From Gerris lacustris (lineage: Eukaryota; Arthropoda; Insecta; Hemiptera; Gerridae): a DNA stretch of 64,000 nucleotides. A program made the position numbers and the translations under genes. The number at the start of each line of letters is the position of its first letter. Position 1 is the first letter of the stretch. Below, in pieces: positions 38,120 through 47,979 of this stretch. Below the pieces are notes generated by a model that was not told where the DNA came from, did not search any database, and worked only from the letters and a program-made list of their open reading frames with translations. The stretch is from NCBI GenBank assembly GCA_951217055.1, contig OX578283.1:29573427-29637426 (forward strand), in the 5' to 3' direction.

Positions 38120-38620
38120 ATGATCGTCTATCCTCTATGACAAATATTTATATCCATGTTGTTCTATTTCTCCCTCCTGGTATTCAACGTTTTCTTAACT
38201 CGCTGCTCATACTGTGCATGTTACCGAACCAACAAAATCGTTCTCAGCAGGCCCTTTTACCTATATAAGGTCATCAGCAAAAGGCAGTGCCATCAAAATA
38301 ATCGCTTGCAACATCTAACTACCAAAATGATAACTTCTTATTCTCGATAACGTCATCCTTTACTGTTATGAATAAGAGCGTGCTTAGAATTTGGTTCACT
38401 TAAAGTTTCATAGAAGCTTTTGATACGTTTATATTAAGCTCCTCGAGATAATTTTTCTCTTAGAGACAGCCTATGTTTATGGCGACTAATGCCTTCTGAA
38501 AATCATTAAAGCAAAGATTTACTTGCTGGTCGAACACAATCTTAGTTTCACATACGGTAAAGATTAGGTCCTGTGCTGTGGCCTGCTTGTCACTATAGGG
38601 TCTGAACCCACTCTGATAAT
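38120..38620 (-). pseudogene. LINE reverse transcriptase relic
   Basis: Minus-strand fragments in order: QSGFRPYSDKQATAQDLIFTV (about 38615-38550), an NDFQKALVAI piece corresponding to the DF.KAFDSI motif A, and LPFADDLI (about 38290-38262), which corresponds to catalytic motif C (FADD). The distance between motifs A and C is shorter than usual and several stops interrupt it, so an internal deletion is likely. The family cannot be fixed from these pieces; the QSGFRP start is common to RTE-, CR1- and L1-like enzymes. Confidence 0.65.
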
Positions 38621-39153
38621 GAAATTTATTTAAATCTTTAAAAACTAAGGAGATATCGTCCGTTTGAAATAGTGTTATACTTTGTAATGAAATAAGGCCA
38701 GAGAGGTAACGCTATATGAGTGACAAACATAACAGTTAATATCACATTTCCGCTAAAAGTTCGGATTCATTAACAAACCTATTATAATAATTTTGCCTTT
38801 TCAACATTAATTGATTTCCAGACATCACTCAAAAAAGTAATCCCACATTCAAAACCATCATAAAGTTACTTAAGAGCTTACAGTTAATGTAAAACTTCAT
38901 ACTCAGCTCTTGTAAAAACCAAGGTCAACAAATTATATATAAATAGGTTCGATTCCAGAAGAAAAGAAATATGATCTATGCTATGTACTACACATAACAC
39001 CGTTTCGTATATCCATTCGTTTATTGACCTTAATGCTATCGGGTTGGAAAGAAATATATATATATATAGACCGTCATTATTGAGGGATTGAGATTGGAAT
39101 AGCTTAAGATAATACCTGAGGTATTTTATGGTTGTTTGTAGGAACTAAAACTA
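38621..39153. other. No supported feature
   Basis: AT-rich, nothing recognised. Confidence 0.4.

Positions 39154-39226
<73 letters not shown>
39154..39226. repeat. (AT)n microsatellite
   Basis: About 73 bp of AT alternation. A shorter one lies at 39054-39070, and both are followed by TAGACC. Confidence 0.9.
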
Positions 39227-39229
<3 letters not shown>

Positions 39230-40029
39230 CAAACTATATAGTAATTAGAATAATTGTATATACTGTAAAGATTTATTAAAGGAGTTTATAAGTATAGTTT
39301 TTGGCTACAATAAAGTATCTGGGGCCTCATTGATATATTAAGCTTAATAACGGAGCCACACTATTCAGATGTGGTTTACTAATACCATGTCAGTGTACAT
39401 GTTAAATTATAAATATAGAATCGGATGTCAATTAAAACAATTTTATCATACTATTTGAAGATAAATTTAGATTCTAGGTATTTTTTTTTCAGAATGAGCA
39501 GTATAGAAACTGTTGGTAGGAAGACTAATGTTCCTCTTCGTTATGCCGCACCAATTACAGCATTAATATTCCTCTACCGTCATTGCGTAAATACCATACC
39601 TCTATTTATTTATTGAATTTTTGATCTATTTAATAATCCAATTTCAATCAATTTATTGATTGCAACAAAGTATAAATTACAACTTGTAAAAAAGAATAAA
39701 ATTTGTTTCAAGTAAAAAAAGTTAGGTCATCAAATTTCTGCAATTTTATTTTAAAAAAATGTTTGTATGTTTACTGGGATTTATTATGTAACATGTAACA
39801 ACGTAAAGAATGTATATTGCATATGTATATGTAATTGCAGAATAATACTTTTTTTTAATTTGTTTGAATATTGCCACTAAACAGACTACATATATAAGCA
39901 ATAAATATAAAATGAGTTTGATATTTAACTTGTTCGCATGATGTGGGAAATTGTTCATTGACAGTAACTCTTATTAATATGGACTATTATTCTTATTATG
40001 AATATTGCATGTTATCATAATGTTTAATA
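39227..40029. other. No supported gene
   Basis: AT-rich. An open frame (39425-39616) spans a polypyrimidine-AG (TTTTTTTTCAG at about 39481-39491) that would suit a splice acceptor, but the peptide has no motif and no partner exon was found. Confidence 0.35.
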
Positions 40030-40471
40030 GGTCAAGAGGCCACTGTCTTTTTAGCCGTGCGTCGAGGAGGGTTACCAGGCATGAATGGTGATGTTAGGAT
40101 TAGGATGATAGAAAATTGAGTCATGGAAAGATTTGTATCGTGAGGTGCCTAGGTCGCGAACAAAGGGAACTTTGAGGTCCTTGTGGAGGGTAAAGTTGGA
40201 AGCATACAAATGAGCGTTAGATATTTTTGTAAGGATTTTGGATTGAAGGGATTGGATAAGGAAGGAGTTGGAACGCTTGGTGCATCCCCAGAGTTCAATG
40301 CCATATGACCAAGTGGGCTTAATTATGGTGTTATATATGTATAAGCAATTTGTTATGTTTGTTGATTTATCAACAACAAATATGTAAAAGTTTGTAGCGT
40401 CGGTTGCAGTCTTGTCGTTTAAGTTTTGTTCCGTGTGCCCGCCCATGTTAATCGCCTATTCAGGTTTAACC
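40030..40471 (-). pseudogene. jockey-like LINE RT, C-terminal part (3' of the P insertion)
   Basis: The minus-strand frame carries CLYIYNTIIKPTWSYGIELWGC, QSLQSKILTKISNAHLYASN and LHKDLKVPFV, the classic end of jockey-type RTs (LYK.LI.P.W.YG..LWG, SKILR.I..AP.Y..N..LH.DL..P.V). After the 8-bp GTTTAACC (40464-40471) the reading continues across the P element at 47980: ...RYLGLN on the far side, LNRRLTWAG on this side. The two halves were therefore one RT before insertion. A frameshift after the TWAG piece shows it was already decaying or decayed later. Confidence 0.85.
40464..40471. repeat. Target-site duplication, left copy (GTTTAACC)
   Basis: The same 8 bases follow the right end at 47972-47979. 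Eight bp is the characteristic target duplication of P elements. Confidence 0.92.
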
Positions 40472-40499
40472 CTCAGAGGAAGGAAGGGGTAGAGGGAAC
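40472..40499. repeat. P element left terminal inverted repeat
   Basis: 28 bp, identical as reverse complement to 47944-47971. This is the end 3' of the transposase gene. Confidence 0.92.
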
Positions 40500-41160
40500 G
40501 ATACGGTACAATCTGGATATAAAAAACTGGTTAATTTTGTGGTGCCCCGATACTAGCACTATCAAGCGGCAGTTTGGTAAAACACTATTTATTATCTCGA
40601 ATCTCGATAGTTACCTGTTATTGTTATCAGCTGATAACAATGAGTGATATTTTCTCAGATATTATATTTTGAATGCAGCTTTTTTATAAATATTGTTTTG
40701 TTGTTGACCTTATTACTTTACTTTAACTTATTTAACGGCAATTACGTTGTTAATAAACATATTACAGTTCCTTGACAACCAAAAGCAATCTTGCATAAAA
40801 CAAATTCGTCTTCTTAAGCAACCACATCAGATATTTCTCTTGCATATTTGATATTTTGAATAATTTTTCTTTACTTTTAATTTAAATTTTTAGCTCATGA
40901 GTAAAGACTATAATAAGTAAGTAGTAGATAAATGAAAATGAAGGATTTTATTTAACAGTGCACTAATAGATGAACAAGCCTTACCCTTAAAGCAAGGAAT
41001 AGAAATCAGGTTATTTTTAATAGTACAACTACAGTATTTCTAGAGTTGTTATTCCCCATCTCGTTATGACTGCTAAATATTCAGCAATTTACATATTTGT
41101 TATCTGATTTAAACATACATATGTACAGTACAAGTCATACTATCTAAATATTTGTGTTTT

Positions 41161-41765
41161 AGCGAATTTTCAAAGAAAATTACGCTATTGCAATGGCTTC
41201 AAAATATTTGTAATGCGAATTTTTGAAAAATTTTTCCATGGAAATCCGTTTTAGACCATTCTGAATCGATTCCTAAAATTTAACACTTTTTTTTATGTAT
41301 GTATGTATATATGTATGTATATATGTATGTATATGTGTCACTCCAGACAATATCTCCCCTTAGGATGCACTTAAAAATTTCAAACAAATTTTAAAATGTC
41401 AATAATATCAAAAGAAAGGATGAGTTCGTTGGCCAGAATTTTTAGAGTCCATCTAGGGGTCAAATTTTGACCATATAGGGTCAAAAACCGTGTTTTTTCC
41501 ATTTTACCCCCCTTTTATGTGAAAATGTGATAAAAGTGTAAATAACAACAATTACTGTACTCTTAAAGAGCATTCCAACGACATGCATCTTGAAGGGTAA
41601 ATACTATTTTGACTTTTGTACCCCGTACCCCTGTGTACCAATTTTTTTTTTTCCACCTGAGAAAATTCTAAACCAAAATTTTCCTATATTATCATAATCC
41701 AATAAAACGCAGATTTCTTTGAAAATTCGCTCATTAAGTCATGGTGCATGACTGGACTTTTTTAC
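41161..41765. repeat. MITE-like repeat, copy 2, nested in the P element
   Basis: It begins AGCGAATTTTCAAAGAAA (41161-41178), and the inverted form TTTCTTTGAAAATTCGCT ends at 41731, giving ~18-bp inverted repeats. A further ~30 bp (CATTAAGTCATGGTGCA...) is shared with copy 1 at 34895-35605, so the true right end lies near 41760. A TATG microsatellite is at 41297-41335. It inserted into the region 3' of the transposase gene. Confidence 0.7.
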
Positions 41766-41870
41766 TAAGCTAATGACAATTATAATTGTCAAGTTTATTC
41801 TACTTTGAAATGAGCTTAAAGCCTCATTCACTGTGTGAACAGTAGATGCCAAGACCCTATAATGCCGTGA

Positions 41871-41917
41871 CATCTAGTGTCAAGCATCAAAACTTTTTGA
41901 TACGTTGACACTAGATG
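41871..41917. repeat. Hairpin inside the P element
   Basis: CATCTAGTGTCAA pairs with TTGACACTAGATG, and the inner ATCAAAA pairs with TTTTTGAT. This gives a nearly perfect ~20-bp stem. A further copy of CTAGTGTTGACA occurs at 46250 in intron 1. It may be a MITE core or a transposase-binding palindrome. Confidence 0.7.
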
Positions 41918-42321
41918 CCACGCCACTGCCTGTTGAATACGTAAAACAACCTTTTATTTGGGTATGTAATGCTTTGTTCTGCAACTTTGAAGAACTGTGA
42001 CGACAGTGTGTAGAGGGCATGTGAACAGTTCATAACATTCGGCAACATGATGGCGAGTATCAAGCAGTTTCACTGCATTTAACATTAGTGTTACTATATG
42101 AACAAGGGTTTAGTGGTAATCAGTGGCATATCTGATCAAAAACAACAGTTCGCAAATTTTGTAGTAATCAAGATAATCTACAGATAATGTTTAAGAGATT
42201 TTCTATCCTAAATGGGTGGAAAAATTAACATTACCCACCATTCATCCATGTCAAATACACCACTGCTTATCATAGTATAAAGTTGAGAGTAAAAAATGAA
42301 AGCAACTCAAATTTAAATAAT

Positions 42322-42340
42322 TTTATTACAATGTTTTATT
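42322..42340 (-). terminator. Candidate polyadenylation signals of the transposase
   Basis: Two AATAAA hexamers on the minus strand (42335-42340 and 42322-42327) lie about 155-170 bp downstream of the transposase stop. They are the right kind and distance, but AT-rich sequence makes chance hits common. Confidence 0.4.
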
Positions 42341-42493
42341 ACAAATATATTTATCAAATATATTTACAAACAATTAGAAACTAAGTCAATTTAAAAATGT
42401 TCTTAAATGAATACATATATTCGTTAATTTAAAATATTACTAACTAATTCATAAACAAAAATTAATAATGCATGATTCAGGCAATTAAAGTTA

Positions 42494-44972
42494 TTATTGT
42501 CCTTTGAACAGCACCAATTTTGTGAGTGTCTGCCTTTGATATCTTCGGTGAAGATCATCAGTAATTAATTTTGACTTATATCTCAGTCTTAAATCCACAT
42601 ATTTTTGCACAACTGCTTTTAATAAAAATGTGAAATGGCTATCCTGCCAGTCTTGGTCCAGAGCATGTTTTCTCAAATTTAAAAGAATATTTTTTCTCTG
42701 GGCACAGTCAGAAAAAATGGAAGTAATAATTTGATTAACTTCTTTTTTATTTATCGGCTCTAAAATATTTGTATTACAAATGATCGATGTACGTAGATAT
42801 TTTTCAGCCAATGTGCACACAAAACTAATATCCTTGGGAGGATGAATGAGCCCTCCAACATCTTTCAGAGAAATTAACAATGAGGTACACGTCTCTCCCT
42901 CTAAAACTGAAAGACATTCCTCACATTTTATTTTTTTCTTCAAATGCCTGACAACAAACCCCCCCCCCCCCAATGTAACACACTACTTCCTCACCGTAGT
43001 TACTTAGGGCAAATTGAGATGGTGGCTGGAAGTAAGCGTGATCATCATTAACGTCAGGTATATCTTCTTCTTCCTCTGTCCAGTGAATCCTAGGAATTGT
43101 AGAGTTTATTGATATTACATGGTTACTTCTTGTATTATTTAAAATAGAAATCCTTTCAAGGGGAATACAGTTTCCACTAACTAATATTTGTTTATAAGCT
43201 GCAACAAACTGTCGAGCAGTGGGGTTATTGTTCCAACCCCCTTTACCTCGAATTGTTGAGAAAAATGTTTCAAGGTGGTCTTGGCTTATTTTGTATGCTC
43301 CAATACAAAGAAGTGGACCCCCTGAAACATATTCCTCATACAAGCCCTTGAGGCTTTCCATCCCAATTAAAAACCCAAGGAAGCCGACTTCCCTTGCACC
43401 ATATATTACCTGCCTTCCAGTAATGTCTCGCAAGCCTTAAATGTATGTCTTGCTCTGCTCAAATAAAGCTATAAACTTTGCAACATTGGCATCAGAAATG
43501 GCTTGTTTAAAGCCATACGTTCTTAAACTGCGGGAGTTGAGGGCATCAAATATGTCATTGAAAGTACGTAAGAATATTGAGGTCTTCTCACTATTTTCAA
43601 ATGGTGATATTTGTTTTAACCTACAATAGTCTAACGCCAATCCAGTCGAACGGCTCATTAATTGTGAAGGTTTTGCAAATAAGACCATTTTACTTCTCCC
43701 TGGTCAGTAGTTAAAACTTCCTTATCACCAAGAGTATTTCTTACTAATTTTATCATATGACTAGGATCTAAGAAGAAGTATATTTTTTTGTTAGTGACTG
43801 GATTGGTGATAAACGTTTTTAAGTTGTTAGGATCCAAGATGCATCCTAAATCAGTGGCCATTGATATGTTGCTAGCTGCCCCGTCACAAGTAAACGATGC
43901 AACTGTAACCTCAGCATTTTCCAGTTGGATTATGGCTTGCCTTACCAACATTGACAGCTGTTCTCCCGATATGCCGCTGATAAAAAAAAAACCAACTGGC
44001 AATTTGAAGGACGCATTGATGCCAACAACAAGAAACACTAATGCTTCCTTAGCCACAGGTGTGAAATCACTCGAAAGGCAAGCTCCATAATTGACGTACC
44101 CATGATGCTGCTTGCCATCCCATTCTACGTGTTGTCTGATGGACATAGCATCAACCATCAATGCTACAATCAATTTGTTGTCTCTGTTGGTGGAGTAAGC
44201 GTGGAGAGTTTGAAGGGCCTCTTCATTAAAACCAGGTTGTACATCAACAGACCTGTACCATCTTGACAGGGACTTTGAATGAGGAAGGCAGGTGTCAAAT
44301 GTCTCCCTCACATATTTATAAGCCCGAGGCGACAAGAAATGGAGTGTCAGAGCAAAGGCTTTTAATCTGGCATTGTAAACTTTATTCAACTTCTGATGTC
44401 TTGCTTTACCAATTTGCCTCTTGTGCAAAAAGAAGGAAGTTTCAGAAATTCCTTCAATCATCTGGGAGGTATCAAGTGACATATTAAATTTGTCTCTCAA
44501 ATCTTTATTAATTGCTTTTAAATTTGATACTCTTTTCTTCAAAGTAACAGATCTCCTCTCAAGGGACCTTAATTTTAATTCCTTCTTAGCACTTTTTCTC
44601 TCTCCTTTCCTAATTACATTAAGTAAAGTGGCTTTCCTGGGGGTATCAATTTCCATTGGTTCTACACCTCTGACAATATAAACTTTCTCCGCTGCAGGGG
44701 TTGAGGAGATGGGGCAGATTGGGGTGGATGGCAGTTTAATGGTCTCTATACCTGCTGATACTGTTGGTTCACTGATGGGCTCTGCTGATGGCTCAATGGT
44801 TGACTCTACAACCACGGATGTTGTCTCTGCGGATGTTGACGGGTCATTGAATTCATTGCTAAGAGATGTAGAAGGAAGTTCTGATGCTGAGGGATTTTCT
44901 TTAACGCCTTCCACGGTTGGCTCCACTCTAGCTGGATTAATAAGAAATATTTTTCTCCTTTTGTCCACAACT
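42494..44972 (-). pseudogene. Transposase exon 3: coiled coil, catalytic core, C-terminus
   Basis: The frame opens VVDKRRKIFL and continues through a Ser/Thr/Pro-rich linker, then a Lys/Leu-rich coiled coil (44600-44470). It reaches the first catalytic aspartate in LMVDAMSI (codon 44150-44152), the second in FTCDGAASN (43883-43885), and the GTP-binding insertion FFLDPSHMIKLVRN (about 43760). After GEVKWSYLQNLHN the frame stops at 43658. The matching downstream block SQLMSRSTGLALDYC follows at once in another frame, so roughly 30-40 family residues are missing. FLRTFNDIFDALNSR and, after a TAA (43437-43439), GARE.GFLGF, QDHLETFF (acidic pair near 43280 and 43270) and GGWNNNPTARQF follow. A G13 run shifts the frame before FVVRHLKKKIKCEEC. 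Confidence 0.9.
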
Positions 44973-45184
44973 CTGAAATAAGGAAAAAAATAACTAAAAT
45001 TAATAGACATACAAATGCTTTACATATAAACATGAATGGGTTGAAATAAAGGGAAAACAGGTTTGTTGAATAATTGATTATAGCTTTTATCAATTGAAAA
45101 ATATTAAATTGGGTATTTTAATAAATTATTGGTGTCCACCATTATTTTTTTATATTTGTTATGTGTAGACACACACACACATCC

Positions 45185-45275
<91 letters not shown>

Positions 45276-45739
45276 AAATGCTATCATCCCATCTTAAGTT
45301 ACAGGTTATACTAACTAAGTTTTTGTTTAACTTTGTAGATATACTCTGCTAGCCACATATTTAATTAATAATTATTAAATTATTAATTATAGAATAATTA
45401 ATTAATAAAAGTAATTTTGTTTCCTCAAAGTAAGAATTGTCAAATCAAAAATAAAATACTAAGTAGTGGAGGGGAGATTTTTCTATTTGTTCTCTCCTAG
45501 AGATAATATAAATATTGTCACGTATCTCGTTTTTGTTTCATTCTCTCCACTCTGATTACATAGGCACTCTACTCTAAGGTGTCATAATACACTAACATGT
45601 CATTTTTTTAAAAAAATATAACCCTGATCCTGATATAATTAAATTAGAGTGATGGCCCCACACCTTGCTCTATTGAAAATTAACATCATAATCCTCTTTG
45701 ATCCTATTAATTAATCCCAAAACTACAAAATAAACTTAC
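44973..45739 (-). other. Transposase intron 2 (767 bp) with (AT)n microsatellite
   Basis: GT-AG borders (GTAAGT, TTATTTCAG). It contains a ~87-bp AT microsatellite at 45186-45273 and otherwise AT-rich sequence; the open frames over the microsatellite are spurious. Confidence 0.8.
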
Positions 45740-45913
45740 TTAACATTCTGGATAAATACAGTAGGTTCAGCAATTTTCTTTAAACGGCTTCCAACAGTGT
45801 AGCTGTCAGTAGTAAAATGAAGTGAGCAAATCCTACTTTGCTGAGTAGGGGTCCAATCAGGCCGACCAATGTTACTCGCCCAGATCTTACTCATGCTTGC
45901 TTCCTTTGGAAAG
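45740..45913 (-). pseudogene. Transposase exon 2: second half of THAP domain
   Basis: The translation runs RFPKEASMSKIW, WTPTQQSRICSLHF (the C-x2-H pair completing the zinc site) and LKKIAEPTVF, equal to the family's A-x-PT-[IV]-F closing motif. All eight hallmarks of the THAP fold that I can check by eye (C..C, P, W, F, C..H, AVPTIF-like) are present. The acceptor is AG at 45914-45915; the donor is GTAAGT at 45739-45734, leaving AA of a Lys codon. The exon is intact. Confidence 0.9.
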
Positions 45914-46247
45914 CTAAAAAAAAAAAAAAGAATTGTTGACACATAATAAACAAGCAGACATGTTCTTTCTTTTAAAATTAACATGGGAAAAGAACCCAAC
46001 TATATCAATCTCCCAAAGAATGCATTCTTTATGAATTTATAGTCATTAGCAACCCTCATACCCTGTCGACACTTTTATTCTAGTAAAAATTGCAACCACT
46101 AATCAACCAATTTAAACAAGTAAATGACTAATAGGCCAAAATTATTGCTTTAAGTAGGAGAACAAAGTTCTCTGTAGCAATTTTCATTATCGTTTAGTTG
46201 TTATAGTTGATAATATTGATTTTGGTGCAAAGTCTAGCACCAAAAAA

Positions 46248-46374
46248 TCTAGTGTTGACAGGATGCAAAAATGCAGTGAGGGAAGCAGTCTGGTTGGTCT
46301 ACAATTCCCGGAAACCGTTATTGACTAATCAAATGGCTTCCCTCTTAGCATTTTTGGCAAGCTGTCAACACTAA
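46248..46374. repeat. Inverted-repeat element in intron 1
   Basis: The arm TCTAGTGTTGACAGGATGCAAAAATGC...GAGGGAAGC (46248-46286) pairs with GCTTCCCTCTTAGCATTTTTGGCAAGCTGTCAACACTAAA (46336-46374). A small unclassified MITE-like element. Confidence 0.65.
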
Positions 46375-46430
46375 ATTTATTGTTAGATGTAGATTGGAGG
46401 AAAAACAGTCATTTACTAAACAGATGTACC

Positions 46431-46690
46431 CAGTGCTTGATTTCTAAAAATTGAGGTACCGGAACTACAACCTACCCTCCCCCCCCCCCCCCCCCCCTCG
46501 TAGAAGGGGGGTCCGGGGGTCCTCCACCGGGAAAAATTTGAAAAATAAACGTTCTAAAACAGCATTATAAGCCGATTTAGACATAAACCCACACGCTAAG
46601 TGCAAATTTTAGTGCCGGTAATTTTTTTTTTTTTTTTATTTATCAGAGAGAGACGTCCCGGAACGCCGTTCCGCCTCAAATCGAGCCCTG
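46431..46690. mobile_element. hAT-type MITE, 260 bp, with 8-bp duplication
   Basis: The ends are CAGTGCTTGATTT at left and, inverted, CAGGGCTCGATTT at right, so short imperfect inverted repeats start with CAG. The 8-bp GATGTACC occurs on both sides (46423-46430 and 46691-46698). CAG ends plus 8-bp duplications mark the hAT superfamily. The inside has a ~23-nt C run (about 46475-46497), a T run and no coding frame. Confidence 0.85.
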
Positions 46691-46930
46691 GATGTACCTA
46701 CCAACATACATGTATACACAGTTCAGGGTACATATGTATCTAATCTGACTCATGACTTTGGGTCTTTCTTACTACCATTTTCCAGTCCTTCTGAGGAAGA
46801 ATTATCTTGAATTTCGAGAATGAATATTACTAAAAGTGGTTTGAAATCACTAAATCACTTCATGTATTAACTTTAACGAGCCAAGGGTGGTGATGTTTTT
46901 TTGTCTAAATGAACTTTTAGAACTTAGGAT

Positions 46931-47042
46931 CGTAAAACTTTTATGCATTCAAAAACAAAGAAGAAGTAAACAAATTGAAGAAAAAACGTAAAACTTTTAT
47001 GCATTCAAAAACAAAGAAGAAGTAAACAAATTGAAGAAAAAA
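46931..47042. repeat. Perfect 56-bp tandem duplication
   Basis: 46931-46986 is repeated without change at 46987-47042 (begins CGTAAAACTTTTATGCATTC). Perfect identity implies a recent duplication or an assembly slip. Confidence 0.93.
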
Positions 47043-47190
47043 CGACAATTCTCCTAACAAGTAAACCAGGACTAAGGACCATCACACAGTTTACTTGTAA
47101 ACGAAGGTAAATAAGCAAAATTTGAAACTTGAAAAATCAATAATATGGATTTTCGCCATCAGTTAATTCATCAGAACAGAAGGACTAAAA

Positions 47191-47453
47191 AAGATCTAGG
47201 TAAATCTTAAGAGAGCGGTGGCCACTCCGTTTGAGGTTAGATTGATACTATGTTTAAAACTATTGTTGTTAACTTTGTTTTCCCTAGAATTATTAATGGC
47301 CGCTCCGCACCGCTTCGCGGTGCTCCGCTCATTTTCTGAAGAAAAACAACCCTCCTGCATATAGACCAGGTAGAGGTCCAACTCGAACAATGCTAATTTC
47401 AATGCAACCTCAAATGGAGTGGCCACCGGTCTCTTAAGACCAACCAAGATCGG
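47191..47453. repeat. MITE with ~35-bp inverted repeats
   Basis: TCTTAAGAGAGCGGTGGCCACTCCGTTTGAGGTT (about 47206-47239) is the inverted copy, with few mismatches, of 47404-47439. An outer AGATC...GATCT relation extends it. The centre holds GCACCGC-TTC-GCGGTGC (47307-47323), a perfect 7-bp GC hairpin. Its minus-strand open frame is incidental. Confidence 0.75.
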
Positions 47454-47615
47454 AAATCAATCGGACCATTAGAAGTCGTGGGTCGGATATGATAAATATA
47501 CCCAGTTTGGTACAGTTCATCATAAATAATGGACACCAATAAATATCTAATTAGCAAAGCCGTGTCAAATCAACAAAGATGTTATACATATATAGGGTTA
47601 ATTTAGGTAACTTAC

Positions 47616-47686
47616 CGATGAAAAGAAATCCCAGTTTGACATCCATCTGGTCTGTTAGGACAAGAAGGCACCACACACTTGCCCAT
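47616..47686 (-). pseudogene. Transposase exon 1: first half of THAP domain
   Basis: The ATG at 47684-47686 starts MGKCVVPSCPNRPDG, with the first two zinc ligands in C-x4-C spacing, and ends SFH plus two bases of an Arg codon. The donor is GTAAGT (47615-47610). Joined to exon 2 it gives the SFHRFPK motif typical of THAP fingers. This exon is too short to stand out as an open frame and was found from the missing half of the domain. Nothing in it is damaged. Confidence 0.88.
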
Positions 47687-47943
47687 GTTTTAAAAAAAAC
47701 AGTTTATAAAGTTTATAATTAAAAAAAACAAAAAACACTGAAATGGCACAAACAAACAAACAAAGCACGAACAAACAGGTAAGGGTTTGGTTGTTGTTTA
47801 GTTGTTTAAGCGTCAGTGAGAGCGAGAGAGGGGAGAGAGCAGTGTAGCCAGCGATGTGTAGCTGTCACTTTAGTTCGGCTAAAGCTCGCTAGGGAGTGTT
47901 AGTATCGGGGCATACAATAATTAACCACTTTTCAGATCGGATT

Positions 47944-47971
47944 GTTCCCTCTACCCCTTCCTTCCTCTGAG
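47944..47971. repeat. P element right terminal inverted repeat
   Basis: Perfect 28-bp inverted partner of 40472-40499. It lies about 258 bp upstream of the transposase ATG, so the promoter must be between. Confidence 0.92.
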
Positions 47972-47979
47972 GTTTAACC
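47972..47979. repeat. Target-site duplication, right copy (GTTTAACC)
   Basis: Identical to 40464-40471. Together they define the empty site inside the jockey RT. Confidence 0.92.

Larger units (their letters stand above)
45914..47615 (-). other. Transposase intron 1 (1,702 bp) with nested insertions
   Basis: The minus-strand borders are GTAAGT and a T-rich tract ending in AG directly before exon 2. Within it lie the hAT MITE (46431-46690), an inverted-repeat element (46248-46374), a 56-bp tandem duplication (46931-47042) and another MITE (about 47191-47453). It appears to be a landing site tolerated by the gene. Confidence 0.8.
42494..47686 (-). pseudogene. THAP-domain P-element transposase, broken
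   Basis: A three-exon gene: exon 1 47616-47686, exon 2 45740-45913, exon 3 42494-44972. Intron borders are GT-AG and the phases agree (71 nt, then 174 nt, giving phase 2 at both junctions). The product has an N-terminal THAP zinc finger, a Ser/Thr/Pro-rich linker, a basic coiled coil, and an RNase H-like catalytic core with the acidic positions VDAMSI, FTCDG and QDHLE. A GTP-binding insertion begins DPSHMIKLVRN, and the conserved C-terminus ends TKLVLFKGQ. In the known family (Drosophila P, vertebrate THAP9) this enzyme cuts and joins the element ends in the nucleus. Three lesions break exon 3: a deletion with frame change at about 43660-43690, an in-frame TAA at 43437-43439, and a G13 frameshift at 42959-42971. 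A functional protein is unlikely unless some are assembly errors. Confidence 0.9.
40472..47971 (-). mobile_element. P-type DNA transposon, 7,500 bp, full ends
   Basis: Perfect 28-bp terminal inverted repeats (40472-40499 and 47944-47971; outer end CTCAGAGG, inner end GAGGGAAC) are bounded by 8-bp duplications GTTTAACC. A second pair of subterminal inverted repeats (about 40528-40560 and 47895-47928, sharing GGTTAATT, TGCCCCGATACTA and CACT) probably serves for transposase binding by analogy with Drosophila P. The element holds one minus-strand THAP transposase gene with three exons, now broken. Its size, large for a P element, is explained by nested insertions: a MITE-like copy (41161), a hAT MITE (46431), a second MITE (47191), an inverted repeat (46248) and microsatellites. 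It split a jockey RT. Confidence 0.93.

Noticed and set aside
39425..39616. Possible host exon after a polypyrimidine-AG
   Set aside because: No recognisable domain, no partner exon, and AT-rich DNA gives many such acceptor-like sites.
43219..44981. Plus-strand open frames opposite the transposase (up to 100 codons)
   Set aside because: Shadows of the minus-strand transposase, whose motifs and splice sites are clear.
45129..45352. Tyr/Ile-rich frames in transposase intron 2
   Set aside because: Same reason: (AT)n microsatellite.
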